From positions 1 through 58,105 of the forward strand of contig JAFBAL010000014.1 in NCBI GenBank assembly GCA_019247845.1: DNA of 58,105 nt, in the 5' to 3' direction. Numbering within the stretch: the first letter of the stretch is position 1; the number at the start of each line of letters is the position of its first letter. Positions 33,771 through 44,428 of the stretch are shown piece after piece. A program made the position numbers and the translations under genes. The notes beneath the pieces are model-generated. The model saw only the letters and a list, made by a program, of their open reading frames with translations. It ran no database searches and was not told the DNA's origin. The DNA comes from Alphaproteobacteria bacterium (GTDB lineage Bacteria; Pseudomonadota; Alphaproteobacteria; Micropepsales; Micropepsaceae).

Positions 33771-34676
33771 CTACCCCGCCGCCTGCGCCGGCGGCTGATC
33801 CTCCGGTTCGGGCCGTTCTTCCGGCGCGGGCTTGATCCGCGTCCATTTCGTGTCGGGCTCGTTGCGCACCACCGGCGCCTGACGCGTGACGGCGGTGAGC
33901 ACGCCCGCCTTGATCACAGACGTGACGACCGAGCGCTGCAGCGAGGCGCGCGCGCGCCAATAGTCCTCGCTCTTGACGTAGCAGCGTACGCGCATCTGTA
34001 CGGTGTATTCCTGGAGCTCCTCGACGCCGACCCAGGGTTTGGGGGTTTCGAGCGCGTGACTGTCGGCCGCGATGCCCGCCATGATCGCCGCGTCGACCTT
34101 GTCCATGTCGTTGACGATGTCCACCGGCACGCAGAACGTCACGCGGCGCAGCGGCTCGCGGGTATAGTTGACGATGGTGCCGGAGAAGATCGCCGAGTTC
34201 GGCACCGACACATAGACCAGGTCGCGCGTCGTCATCAGCGTGGTGAAGAGCCCGATCTCGCGCACCGTGCCGCTCTGGCCGCCGGCCTGGACATAGTGGC
34301 CGACGCGGAACGGCCTGAGCACCAGCAGCATCACCCCCGCGGCGACGTTGGAGAGCGTGCCCTGCAGCGCGAGGCCTATGGCGATGCCGGCCGCGCCCAG
34401 GACCGCGATCAGGCTCGTCGTCTGCACGCCGAACTGGCCGAGCACCAGGATGACGGTGACGATCAGGATGGCGTAGCGCACCAGCGAGGCGATCAGCGGC
34501 TTCAAGGTCAGGTCGAGCGGCAGATGCGCGAGCGCCCGCGCCGTCAGCTGCTTGGCCCAGGTCGCGGCGATCCAGCCTATGACCAGGATCAGCGTGCCGG
34601 CGACGACGCTGAGGCCCTCGTTCACCAAAAGAACGTTCACACTGGACAGGGTGGTGGCGGGGTCGGGAAGTTTCAT
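33771..34676 (-). CDS. MscS-family mechanosensitive channel
   Basis: The 301-residue protein has three membrane helices; the pore helix and beta domain read GAAGIAIGLALQGTLSNVAAG, FRVGHYVQAGGQSGTVREIG and VSVPNSAIFSGTIVNYTREP. MscS channels open on hypo-osmotic shock. The C-terminus is Pro/Glu-rich. The start is uncertain: ATG 34676 is listed, and ATG 34709 would overlap the divergent gene's start codon. Neither has a clear ribosome site. Confidence 0.9.
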   Translation of the reverse strand: MKLPDPATTLSSVNVLLVNEGLSVVAGTLILVIGWIAATWAKQLTARALAHLPLDLTLKPLIASLVRYAILIVTVILVLGQFGVQTTSLIAVLGAAGIAIGLALQGTLSNVAAGVMLLVLRPFRVGHYVQAGGQSGTVREIGLFTTLMTTRDLVYVSVPNSAIFSGTIVNYTREPLRRVTFCVPVDIVNDMDKVDAAIMAGIAADSHALETPKPWVGVEELQEYTVQMRVRCYVKSEDYWRARASLQRSVVTSVIKAGVLTAVTRQAPVVRNEPDTKWTRIKPAPEERPEPEDQPPAQAAG

Positions 34677-34707
34677 GGCAAAATCGGTCAAGGTATCGGG
34701 GGGTGTC

Positions 34708-35508
34708 ATGCGTAAACGCTTGGTTTTGCTGGGGGTTGCCTCGGTGTTGGCGGTGCCCGGCGCCACCCTGCCGGGCGCCGAAGCCAAGTCCGCGCCCATC
34801 GCCGATTGCGCCGGTCCGGTCGAGATCGCCGACGCCCCCATCGCCCGCGTCGAGCGCGCCAATGACGTGCTGGTGCTGCACGACGGCCGGGCGGTGCATC
34901 TCGAAGGCATCCGCATTCCGCATGCGGGCCAGGACCGCGCGCCGGGCTTCGTCGCCGACCAGGCCTTCGACGCCGTCACCGCAATGGTGAAGGGCCGCGA
35001 CGTCACGGTCACCGCCGTGGTTCCGAAGGAAGACCGCTATGACCGCGTGCGCGGACAGGCGTTCGGCGACGACTGGATCCAGCGCGCGCTGCTTCAGGCG
35101 GGGATGGCGCGCGTCGACATCGCGCCCGACCGCACCGAATGCGCGGCCGATCTCTATGCCGCCGAGGGCGAGGCGCGCGCGGCGGGGCGCGGGCTGTGGG
35201 CCGTGCCGGCCTATGCCGTGCGCACGCCCGACACGCTGGGCGCCGACACCGGCACGTTCCAGATCGTGCAGGGCACGGTGGTGAGCGCCGACGTCAAGGA
35301 CGGCCGCGCCTATCTCGATTTCGGCGCCGACTACAAGACCGACTTCACCGTCACCGTCTCGCCGCAGGACATGGCGAACTTCCGCAACCAGAGCGTCGAT
35401 CCGCGCCTCTATGCCGGCAAGACCATCCGCGTGCGCGGTATCGTGCAGCAGCTGAACGGCCCGGAGATCGAGATCGCCAATCCGGAGCAGGTGGAAGTGT
35501 TGCCGTAG
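34708..35508 (+). CDS. Exported SNase-like (thermonuclease-fold) protein
   Basis: The 266-residue protein has a signal peptide (KRLVLLGVASVLAVPGATLPGAEA) and a staphylococcal-nuclease-like OB fold (VHLEGIRIPHAGQ, VVPKEDRYDRVRGQAFG, LLQAGMARVDIAP, GEARAAGRGLWA). A second OB-like region follows (IVQGTVVSADVKDGRAYLDF). An arginine of the DRYDR segment is kept, but the glutamate usually following the first strand is not evident. Nuclease activity is therefore uncertain. The GGGGGG run upstream may serve as the ribosome site. Confidence 0.8.
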   Translation: MRKRLVLLGVASVLAVPGATLPGAEAKSAPIADCAGPVEIADAPIARVERANDVLVLHDGRAVHLEGIRIPHAGQDRAPGFVADQAFDAVTAMVKGRDVTVTAVVPKEDRYDRVRGQAFGDDWIQRALLQAGMARVDIAPDRTECAADLYAAEGEARAAGRGLWAVPAYAVRTPDTLGADTGTFQIVQGTVVSADVKDGRAYLDFGADYKTDFTVTVSPQDMANFRNQSVDPRLYAGKTIRVRGIVQQLNGPEIEIANPEQVEVLP

Positions 35509-35641
35509 CGCGCGGCGATCTTCGTCAGCGATCATACGCTTACGCGCCCCGTGTCGACGATGACGCAGGCGTGGGGTTTCCTGCGCCAATTTTTCGCCCC
35601 AATGCGATGGCGTTACAGGCGGGCAATCGCGGGGAAATGTC

Positions 35642-36844
35642 ATGCGCATGATGAAAGCTTTTTCGCTCGCCTTCGCGGCGGGCATCGCGGTCGCGCACGC
35701 CGCACCGGCCGACGTCACCGTGCTGCATCGCTTCACGGGCGATGACGGCACCAATTCCCAGACTGCCCTGACCGTGGGCCCCGACGGCCGGCTCTACGGT
35801 ACGCAGCTCGAGGGCGGTGCGTTCAACCGCGGCACGGTGTTCGCGATCGATCCTGCGACCGGCACCCTCACGACACTGCACGATTTCGCCAACGACGAAG
35901 GGCTCGATCCTTTCGGTCAACTGCTGTTGGCGTCGGACGGCATTTTCTACGGCACGACGCGCTATGGCGGGGATCCGAACTGCCCGTCCGGCTGCGGCAC
36001 GATCTACCGCATCTCGCCCAGCGGGGCTTTCGCCCAGCTGCATCAGATGCATTTCCTCGAGGGCACGACCTTGCAGGGCGGCTTGATCGAGGGGCCCGAC
36101 GGGCGGCTCTACGGCACCGCCACGCTCGGCGGGCAGAACGGTTGTCGCGGCGTGGGCGGCGGCTGCGGCAGCGTCTATGCCTTCACGCCTGCGACGGCGA
36201 AGGTGAAGGTGCTGCACCTGTTCCAGAACACCGATGGGCGCTTTCCATACGGACGTCTGCTGCTCGGCGACGATGGGCTGCTCTACGGCACGACCAGCAG
36301 CGGCGCGGCCGGCGAGGCGGGCACGGTCTATCGCGTTTCCACACGCGGCACGAAGTTCAAGACGCTGGCCGAGTTCGCGGGCAGCGACGCGGGCTGCCAG
36401 CCTAAAGCCGGCTTGATCCAGGTCGGTCACCGCTATTACGGCGCGGCGGAGGATTGCGGCAGCAACGGCGCCGGCGCGGTCTATTCGATCAGCCGCAAGG
36501 GCGATCTCCGCGCGCTCTATCGCTTCGATTTCGACGGCTATGCGCGCACCGGAAAGAACTCGCTGGCCGAGCTTGTGCAGGGTCCCGGCGGCGATCTGTT
36601 CGGCACGGCGCGGCTCGGCGGCAAGCCGGTCGACGATCCCGACCGCGCGGGTGTCGTTTTCCGCCTCAGCCTGAAGGGCAAGATCGACGTGATGCACACC
36701 TTCATGGGAGCTCCCGACGGTGCGCAGCCGACCAGCGGCCTGACCGTTGCGCCGGACGGCAATCTCTACGGCGTCACGCCGGTCGGCGGGTCCGACGGCT
36801 TCCCCGGACACGGCGTGGTCTATCGTTTGACAGCGGCGCAATGA
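35642..36844 (+). CDS. Secreted GloVer-repeat protein
   Basis: The 400-residue protein has a signal peptide (MKAFSLAFAAGIAVAHA) and about eight repeats with the core GRLYGT-xxGG-xxxxGTVFxI (DGRLYGTQLEGG, DGIFYGTTRYGG, DGLLYGTTSSG, GDLFGTARLGG, DGNLYGVTPVGG), each followed by an LHxF strand. This is the GloVer-type tandem repeat and probably folds as a beta-propeller. Function is unknown. A strong hairpin terminator follows its stop. Confidence 0.85.
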   Translation: MRMMKAFSLAFAAGIAVAHAAPADVTVLHRFTGDDGTNSQTALTVGPDGRLYGTQLEGGAFNRGTVFAIDPATGTLTTLHDFANDEGLDPFGQLLLASDGIFYGTTRYGGDPNCPSGCGTIYRISPSGAFAQLHQMHFLEGTTLQGGLIEGPDGRLYGTATLGGQNGCRGVGGGCGSVYAFTPATAKVKVLHLFQNTDGRFPYGRLLLGDDGLLYGTTSSGAAGEAGTVYRVSTRGTKFKTLAEFAGSDAGCQPKAGLIQVGHRYYGAAEDCGSNGAGAVYSISRKGDLRALYRFDFDGYARTGKNSLAELVQGPGGDLFGTARLGGKPVDDPDRAGVVFRLSLKGKIDVMHTFMGAPDGAQPTSGLTVAPDGNLYGVTPVGGSDGFPGHGVVYRLTAAQ

Positions 36845-36846
36845 CA

Positions 36847-36874
36847 AAAGGCCCGGCATCGCTGCCGGGCCTTT
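36847..36874. terminator. Bidirectional rho-independent terminator
   Basis: AAAGGCCCGGCA (36847-36858) pairs perfectly with TGCCGGGCCTTT (36863-36874) around a TCGC loop. A-run and T-run flanks serve both strands, between the GloVer gene (ending 36844) and the convergent carD gene (ending 36899). Confidence 0.85.
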
Positions 36875-36898
36875 CGCCGTTCGTCGGGGAAGAAGCGC

Positions 36899-37456
36899 TT
36901 ACGCCGCCTTCTTCATCAGCATGCCTTCGACGCGCTTGACGGCGGTCGGTTCGTCGGTCTTCTCGACGACCGCGACCTCGCGCGCCATGCGGGCGAGCGC
37001 GGCTTCATAGAGCTGGCGCTCGGAATAGGACTGCTCGGGCTGGCCGCTGGCGCGGTGCAGGTCGCGCACGACCTCGGCGATCGACACCAGGTCGCCCGAA
37101 TTGATCTTGGCCTCGTATTCCTGCGCGCGGCGCGACCACATGGTGCGCTTGATGCGGGCCCGGCCCTTCAAGGTGTTGAGCGCCGTCGCCACCGTGTCGG
37201 GCGAGGACAGCTTGCGCATGCCGACCGACTTCGCCTTGGCGACGGGCACGCGCAGGGTCATCTTGTCCTTGTCGAAGGTGATGACGAAGAGCTCGAGCTT
37301 CATGCCCGCGACTTCCTGCTCCTCGACCTTCACGATCTTGCCCACGCCGTGGGTGGGGTAAACGACATGGTCGTTGGCCTTGAACTCCAGCTTCTTGTTG
37401 GAGTTGGCCGGGACCTTCTTGGGGGTGGTTGCCGTTGCTGCCTTCGCTGCCGTCAT
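36899..37456 (-). CDS. carD: CarD family transcriptional regulator
   Basis: CarD/CdnL proteins bind the RNA polymerase beta subunit and stabilise open complexes at rRNA and other promoters. The 185-residue protein has the Tudor-like RNAP-interaction domain (FKANDHVVYPTHGVGKIVKV, LRVPVAKAKSVGMRKL) and a helical DNA-contacting half (RRAQEYEAKINSGDLVSIAEVVRDL). ATG 37456 with GGAAAC upstream is chosen; 37468 is possible. A palindrome lies upstream at 37504-37516. Confidence 0.92.
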   Translation of the reverse strand: MTAAKAATATTPKKVPANSNKKLEFKANDHVVYPTHGVGKIVKVEEQEVAGMKLELFVITFDKDKMTLRVPVAKAKSVGMRKLSSPDTVATALNTLKGRARIKRTMWSRRAQEYEAKINSGDLVSIAEVVRDLHRASGQPEQSYSERQLYEAALARMAREVAVVEKTDEPTAVKRVEGMLMKKAA

Positions 37457-37747
37457 TTCCGTTTCCATTTCGCGCGCGCGCCTGCCGGGGCGGCCGTCAC
37501 AACATTGCATTGCAATAGGATGTTGCGCCGGCCGGATTGGGCTGATCCGGGTGGGGGAGCGCCTTTCGAACCAATTTAGATCGTCGTTTATATAACATGC
37601 GGACGGCGGAAATGGAAGCCGCGAATCATTAAGTTGTTGACTTGATGGCGTTTATTTCAAATTCCGTGAGAAAAAGTCAGGATATTTCTATCTTATGACA
37701 CCGCTCGCAGCCTTATTTCACGTCGAGCTTATGTGGAACGCCTGAAA
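37457..37747. other. carD leader / fdxA-carD intergenic region
   Basis: This 291-base gap is locally A/T-richer than its surroundings (37570-37700). It contains the perfect palindrome ATTGCA-T-TGCAAT at 37504-37516, enclosed by CAACAT (37500-37505) and ATGTTG (37520-37525), about 50 bases upstream of the carD start on the minus strand. It probably holds the carD promoter; no clear -35/-10 pair or fdxA terminator was identified. Confidence 0.45.
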
Positions 37748-38086
37748 CTACGATCCGCTGCCGGGCTTGTCGCTGAAATACTTCTCGAACTTGTTTTCCA
37801 CGCCGTCGAACTCCTTGCCGTCCGCCGGCGGGGTGCCCTTGACGGTGATATTGGGCCATTTCTTGGCGTAGTCGGCGTTCAGCGCCAGCCATTTCTCCAG
37901 CCCCGGCTCGGTATCGGCCTTGATCGCCTCGGCCGGGCATTCGGGCTCGCAGACGCCGCAATCGATGCACTCGTCGGGATGGATGACGAGCATGTTCTCG
38001 CCCTCATAGAAGCAGTCGACCGGGCAGACCTCGACGCAGTCCAGGTACTTGCACTTGATGCAGGCTTCGACGACGACATAGGTCAT
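37748..38086 (-). CDS. fdxA: Seven-iron ferredoxin FdxA
   Basis: The 112-residue ferredoxin has nine cysteines in the alphaproteobacterial FdxA pattern: C9, C12, C17, C21, C25 in the first cluster region ([20 protein letters not shown]) and C40, C43, C46, C50 ([14 protein letters not shown]). This predicts one [3Fe-4S] and one [4Fe-4S] cluster. The long C-terminal extension ([19 protein letters not shown]) is normal for the family. It is a cytosolic electron carrier. Confidence 0.96.
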   Translation of the reverse strand: MTYVVVEACIKCKYLDCVEVCPVDCFYEGENMLVIHPDECIDCGVCEPECPAEAIKADTEPGLEKWLALNADYAKKWPNITVKGTPPADGKEFDGVENKFEKYFSDKPGSGS

Positions 38087-38145
38087 GCGGCACGCGGCTC
38101 CGGCTGGGCGGGAAGTCTATAGCGGGGAGTCTCTTACGGCGGCGC

Positions 38146-38442
38146 CTAATCCCGATCAAGCGCCGTGTCCTCCACCGCCTCGTAGAGCAGCCGCGCCTCG
38201 GGCGCAGGGCCGCGGCGGATTCCACATGCCCGCACGCGGACAACCGCGACCGTGCGGCCCTGTCCGGCCCCGAGAGAGAGCGTGAGCACGTCGCCGATCT
38301 TCACCTCCAGCCCCGCCTTCTCGACGCGTGCGCCGTTGCGGCGGATGCGCCCCGACTGCGCCGCCGCCGCCGCCAGCGCGCGCGTCTTGTAGAAGCGCGC
38401 ATGCCACAGCCACTTGTCGATGCGGATGCGGTCGGTGCTCAT
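38146..38442 (-). CDS. S4-domain RNA-binding protein (Hsp15-like)
   Basis: The 98-residue protein has an S4 domain (RIRIDKWLWHARFYKTRALA, GRIRRNGARVEKAGLEVKIG, DVLTLSL), as in Hsp15/HslR-type proteins that bind stalled 50S subunits or structured RNA. Its ATG overlaps the stop of the SUV3-like helicase gene (ATGA), so the RNA-binding protein and helicase are translationally coupled. Confidence 0.9.
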   Translation of the reverse strand: MSTDRIRIDKWLWHARFYKTRALAAAAAQSGRIRRNGARVEKAGLEVKIGDVLTLSLGAGQGRTVAVVRVRACGIRRGPAPEARLLYEAVEDTALDRD

Positions 38443-41054
38443 CGCCCTTTGAACTTCGCGGCCAGCGCCTCCAGCGACGCCGCGCTCGGCGGGCCGCGCT
38501 TGACCTGGAGCGGCGCGGGCTGGCCGTGCTTGCCGTGTTCGTGCTTGCCCTTGCCTTTGCGCTCCCGCCCGCGTTCGCGCGTGCGCACCGGTGCATGCCG
38601 CCACACGCTGCGCACGCCGGCGCCGGCATCGGCGACCTCGACGATGCGCCAGCCGAGCGCGTCCAGGATCGCGCGCAGCTCGTCGTTGCCGATGCCGAGC
38701 AGCGAGACGAGCTTGGGCATCAGCACGTCGGCGGTGGCGCCTTCGGCGGCGCCTTTCTCCAGCGTGTCTTCGAGGCGCTCGAGCATGTCGAAGCGGATCG
38801 CGCGGCCCGCCACGACGCGGAAGCCTGTGGCGGCGAGGAATTCGCGGTTCGGGCTGCCGTCCGTCTCGAACGAGGTCAGACCCGCCTGCGGCGGCGCGGG
38901 AAGCTTGTCGAGCTGCTTCTGCACGCCCCACAGCAAGCCGAGCAGCGAGGCGGCCTCGGGCTTGAGCAGCTTGGGCAGGTAGATCGTGCGCTTGCCGATC
39001 CACACGCCGAACGATTTGAGCGCGCCGATCAGCTCGCCGAGCTTGTCGGGCAAGGCCACGTTCGCGCGGTCGAGCGAGCCGAGCCCTTCGCAGAGCTGGT
39101 GCGCGATGCCGCGCGCGAAGCCGCCGATCGCGCCCGGCGTGCCGGGCTTGGCGTCGGCGGCATTGCGCAGTGCGATGAGCGGCGCCAGCCGCGTCGCGAT
39201 GCGCGCCTCGAGCCAGGCGTCGAGGCGCCGCTGCACGCTCTCGCGCTGCTCGCCCTTCAGGTTCTCGTCCGCGACGAGGGCCACGCCCGGCGCAAGCGCC
39301 GAGGCGCCCGCGGTCAGCCGCGCCACGATCGCGCCGTCCCACCAGATGCGGCCGTGCTCGCTCAAGGAGAACGCCTTGTCGTCGGCCGCGGCCAGCCGTC
39401 CGGCGCGCGCGACGTATTCGCCTTCGAGGCCTTTGAGCGCGGCGGCGCGCAAGGTGCGGCCGTGCACGCCTCCCATGTCCTTGTCGTCGACGCGCGGATC
39501 GGGCGCGAAGCGGAAGCCCTCGAGCTTGCCCACCGCCTCGCCGCCGATGACGACGCCGCCGGAATCGTCGAGGCGCAGGGCCACGATCTGGTCCTCGCGC
39601 AGGTGTTTCATCAGCACCGAGGTGCGCCGGTCGATGAAGCGTTGCGTGAGCTGCTCGTGCAGCGCGTCCGACAAACGGTCCTCGACCGCGCGCGTCACCT
39701 CCTGCCAATGGCCGCTATCGCGCATCCAGCTCGCGCGATGCGTCGCATAGGTCCAGGTGCGGATCTGCGCCAGCCGTCCCGACAAGGTCGCGACGTCGCC
39801 TTCGGTGACGTCGAGTCGGCCGATCTGCCGGGCCAGCCAGTCGTCGGGCAAGACGCCGTCGTCGCTCATCAGGAACATGAAGATGGTATGGACCAGGCGC
39901 GCATGCTCCTCGTCGTTGAGCTTGCGGAAATCGGGCAGCTGGCATACCTCCCACAGCCGCCGCACGCCGGCCGGCGCGCGCGTCAGCTCGCGCACCTCGT
40001 CCATGCCGCTCAAATGGCGCAGCGCGATCAGGTCGCTCGCGGGCCGCGCCTTGACCAGGCCGCGCGCCGGCGGCGGCTCGTCGAGGCTGGCGATCAATCC
40101 GTCGAGCGAATGGAAGTCGAGCGCGGCATTGCGCCATTGCAGCACGCGCACGGGATCGTAGCGGTGGCCCTCGACGCGGGCGACGACGTCTTCGTCGAGC
40201 GGCTCGGCTTCGGCGGTGACGCCGAAGGTGCCGTCGTTCATGTGCCGCCCGGCGCGGCCCGCGATCTGCCCGATCTCTTCCGGCTTCAAGGGACGGACGC
40301 CGACGCCGTCGAACTTGTCGAGCGCCGCGAACGCGACGTGGTCGACGTCCATGTTCAGGCCCATGCCGATGGCGTCGGTCGCGACCAGGAAGTCGACGTC
40401 GCCGTTCTGGTAGAGCTGCACTTGCGCGTTGCGCGTGCGCGGGCTGAGCGCGCCCAGCACCACCGCGGCGCCGCCGCGCTGGCGGCGGATCAGCTCGGCG
40501 ATGCCATAGACGTCCTCGGCCGAGAAGCCGACCACGGCCGAGCGTCGCGGCAGGCGCGTCAGCTTCTTCTGTCCGGTATAGGCGAGGTCGGAGAAACGCG
40601 AGCGCGAGATGAAGTAGGTCCGCGGGACGAACTTCTGGATCGCGCCCCGCATCGTGTCGGCGCCCAGGAACACCGTTTCCTCCTCGCCGCGCGCGTTCAG
40701 CAGCCGGTCGGTGAAGACGTGGCCGCGCTCGGGATCGGCGCAGAGCTGGATCTCGTCGATGGCCAGGAACGCGGTGCCGAGGTCGAGCGGCATCGCCTCG
40801 ACGGTGCAGACGAAATACTTCGCCTCGGGCGGGACGATCTTCTCCTCGCCGGTGATCAGGGCGGCGTGAGCCGCGCCCTTGATCCTGACGATCTTGTCGT
40901 AAACCTCGCGCGCCAGAAGGCGCAGCGGCAGGCCGATCATGCCCGAGCGGTGCGCCAGCATGCGCTCGATGGCGAAATGGGTCTTGCCGGTGTTGGTGGG
41001 GCCGAGGACCGCGGTGACGCGGGACGTCGCGAATGCGTGCGGCGCAGTTGGCAT
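38439..41054 (-). CDS. SUV3-like DExH-box RNA helicase
   Basis: The 871-residue protein starts with Walker A GPTNTGKT (residues 18-25) and continues with motif II LAIDEIQL, a helicase C domain with FLVATDAIGMGLNMDVD and EIGQIAGRAGRH, and the SUV3 C-terminal helical regions. The last 80 residues are basic and Lys/Arg-rich (RERGRERKGKGKHEHGKHG). Homologues (mitochondrial SUV3) unwind RNA in degradation complexes; the alphaproteobacterial role is less known. It is followed by the coupled S4 gene. Confidence 0.92.
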   Translation of the reverse strand: MPTAPHAFATSRVTAVLGPTNTGKTHFAIERMLAHRSGMIGLPLRLLAREVYDKIVRIKGAAHAALITGEEKIVPPEAKYFVCTVEAMPLDLGTAFLAIDEIQLCADPERGHVFTDRLLNARGEEETVFLGADTMRGAIQKFVPRTYFISRSRFSDLAYTGQKKLTRLPRRSAVVGFSAEDVYGIAELIRRQRGGAAVVLGALSPRTRNAQVQLYQNGDVDFLVATDAIGMGLNMDVDHVAFAALDKFDGVGVRPLKPEEIGQIAGRAGRHMNDGTFGVTAEAEPLDEDVVARVEGHRYDPVRVLQWRNAALDFHSLDGLIASLDEPPPARGLVKARPASDLIALRHLSGMDEVRELTRAPAGVRRLWEVCQLPDFRKLNDEEHARLVHTIFMFLMSDDGVLPDDWLARQIGRLDVTEGDVATLSGRLAQIRTWTYATHRASWMRDSGHWQEVTRAVEDRLSDALHEQLTQRFIDRRTSVLMKHLREDQIVALRLDDSGGVVIGGEAVGKLEGFRFAPDPRVDDKDMGGVHGRTLRAAALKGLEGEYVARAGRLAAADDKAFSLSEHGRIWWDGAIVARLTAGASALAPGVALVADENLKGEQRESVQRRLDAWLEARIATRLAPLIALRNAADAKPGTPGAIGGFARGIAHQLCEGLGSLDRANVALPDKLGELIGALKSFGVWIGKRTIYLPKLLKPEAASLLGLLWGVQKQLDKLPAPPQAGLTSFETDGSPNREFLAATGFRVVAGRAIRFDMLERLEDTLEKGAAEGATADVLMPKLVSLLGIGNDELRAILDALGWRIVEVADAGAGVRSVWRHAPVRTRERGRERKGKGKHEHGKHGQPAPLQVKRGPPSAASLEALAAKFKGR

Positions 41055-41067
41055 TGTGCTTATGAAC

Positions 41068-41649
41068 TCAGCGCTTGCTCTTCAGATATTGATCGAGGCT
41101 CTCGAAGCCTTCACGCTCTAGAAGCGTGCCGAGCTTTGTATCGCTACGGACACCTTCGGCGAAGCCATCCCCATAAGTCTTGCGAAGGGTCTTCACGAGA
41201 GTGTCGCTTCGCTTCTGGCGAATCTCTCCGTTGGAATCGCGAGCACGTCCGTCGAGGCCTTTGGCGGGAGTCTTTCTCGTCATGACAAGCTTCACCTCTT
41301 GAGGCTCCAATGCGATCGGCTTTCTCAGAGCCGTTTCGACACCCTTGGGATCGTGCGCGATCGCAATCAGATAGGCCCGCGTCGGTTGGTCCGGCTCGCT
41401 GCGACATTGCTCCCAATCCCGTAACGTCCCGAGCGGAATGAGATAGCGGGTGGAAAACTCCTCCTGCGTCAGTCCGAGAGCCCGACGCAGCGTCTTGACC
41501 CTCGGCACACGAGGCATCACGCGCAAATCTTCCTCGCTCAGGGGAGGGTTGTCGGCATCGTCGCGCGCGGCCTTTTCGACTTCGTCGTCGGACATCGGCC
41601 GCACGTCGGCCGGCGTTTCAACCCGCTGAATTTTCACGGTAGAACTCAT
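41068..41649 (-). CDS. XRE-family antitoxin with extra C-terminal domain
   Basis: The 193-residue protein has a disordered acidic N-terminus, a helix-turn-helix (VKTLRRALGLTQEEFSTRY, IPLGTLRDWEQCRSEPDQPT) like antitoxins paired with BrnT toxins, and then about 75 further residues (GEIRQKRSDTLVKTLRKTYG, SDTKLGTLLEREGFESLDQY). That tail resembles small proteins usually encoded separately beside such loci. It overlaps the BrnT gene by 32 bases, and ATG 41649 has GGAG upstream. It should repress its own operon. Confidence 0.8.
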   Translation of the reverse strand: MSSTVKIQRVETPADVRPMSDDEVEKAARDDADNPPLSEEDLRVMPRVPRVKTLRRALGLTQEEFSTRYLIPLGTLRDWEQCRSEPDQPTRAYLIAIAHDPKGVETALRKPIALEPQEVKLVMTRKTPAKGLDGRARDSNGEIRQKRSDTLVKTLRKTYGDGFAEGVRSDTKLGTLLEREGFESLDQYLKSKR

Positions 41650-41899
41650 CGCGCTCCGATCTTGTCGCTCGGCGGGCGGAAACAATCCGTACAACCTCGC
41701 CGTGTTCCGCATACGCGACCGTCAACAGGGATGTCCCGGCCCGAGCAATTCGGACAATCCTGTCCTCGCCGGGATGGGCGGTATCCACGCGCTCTACGGC
41801 GAAAGGGTCCGCGAAAGCTTGTCTGGCCAATTCGAAGGCCACGCCATGCTTTGCAAAATTGCTGACGGCCTTGGCCGTGTCCCATTCAAACTTGGACAT
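41618..41899 (-). CDS. BrnT-type ribonuclease toxin, second locus
   Basis: The 93-residue protein begins KFEWDTAKAVSNFAKHGVAF, the BrnT hallmark, and ends RIVSARRATRSERDEFY, with the Arg/Glu-rich active-site region expected for the RelE-like fold. Unlike the pair at 1179-1746, the downstream antitoxin is of XRE rather than BrnA type. No ribosome site is visible; a palindrome lies directly upstream of the ATG. Confidence 0.88.
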   Translation of the reverse strand: MSKFEWDTAKAVSNFAKHGVAFELARQAFADPFAVERVDTAHPGEDRIVRIARAGTSLLTVAYAEHGEVVRIVSARRATRSERDEFYRENSAG

Positions 41900-42255
41900 A
41901 GGTACTGATTATCAGTAGTTCGGTCAAGGTCTTGCCGAACCCGCTCCGAGGACATTGTAGGGCTGGAACAGAGAGAATACGAATCGCGGCCGAATCACTA
42001 ACCGAATCAATATCAGCCTTTGTTCTCATACTATTAGCTGTTTGTCAAGAATGTGTGGTCACCAGATGTTGGGGGTAAGCCGATCCATGGAGTCCGGCGG
42101 GGTTATCCACGGAATACTCCGTACCCGGATCATATGATGGTTCGTTGACGGTCTCTGCGGTTGCGTGCGGGGCGCCGCCGCAGGCGGAGGTTGTTCCAAG
42201 CGGCGTTTGACCCGCATTTCGCACCTGCGATACTCCCCGTCCCCTGGAGGACGCG
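41900..42255. other. Intergenic region between toxin-antitoxin locus and mutase gene
   Basis: This 356-base gap holds the toxin operator at 41904-41916 and then an A/T-richer stretch (about 41950-42060) unlike the surrounding genes, which may mark the edge of an acquired toxin-antitoxin island. The right part should contain the mutase promoter; a CCTGGAGGA ribosome site at 42243-42251 precedes the mutase ATG. No gene is visible. Confidence 0.5.
41904..41916. promoter_or_regulatory. Palindrome upstream of the second BrnT gene, candidate operator
   Basis: ACTGAT-T-ATCAGT is a perfect 13-base palindrome 5 bases upstream of the toxin start codon. On the minus strand it contains GATAAT, a possible -10 box, at -14 to -9 from the ATG. 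It is a likely binding site for the XRE antitoxin and mirrors the site at the first BrnT locus. Confidence 0.5.
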
Positions 42256-44412
<2,157 letters not shown>

Positions 44413-44428
44413 ACCTCGTTTTCCCCGT

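Noticed and set aside
38328..41285. 985-residue open frame antisense to the SUV3-like helicase
   Set aside because: No recognisable domain, and the opposite strand encodes a complete helicase.
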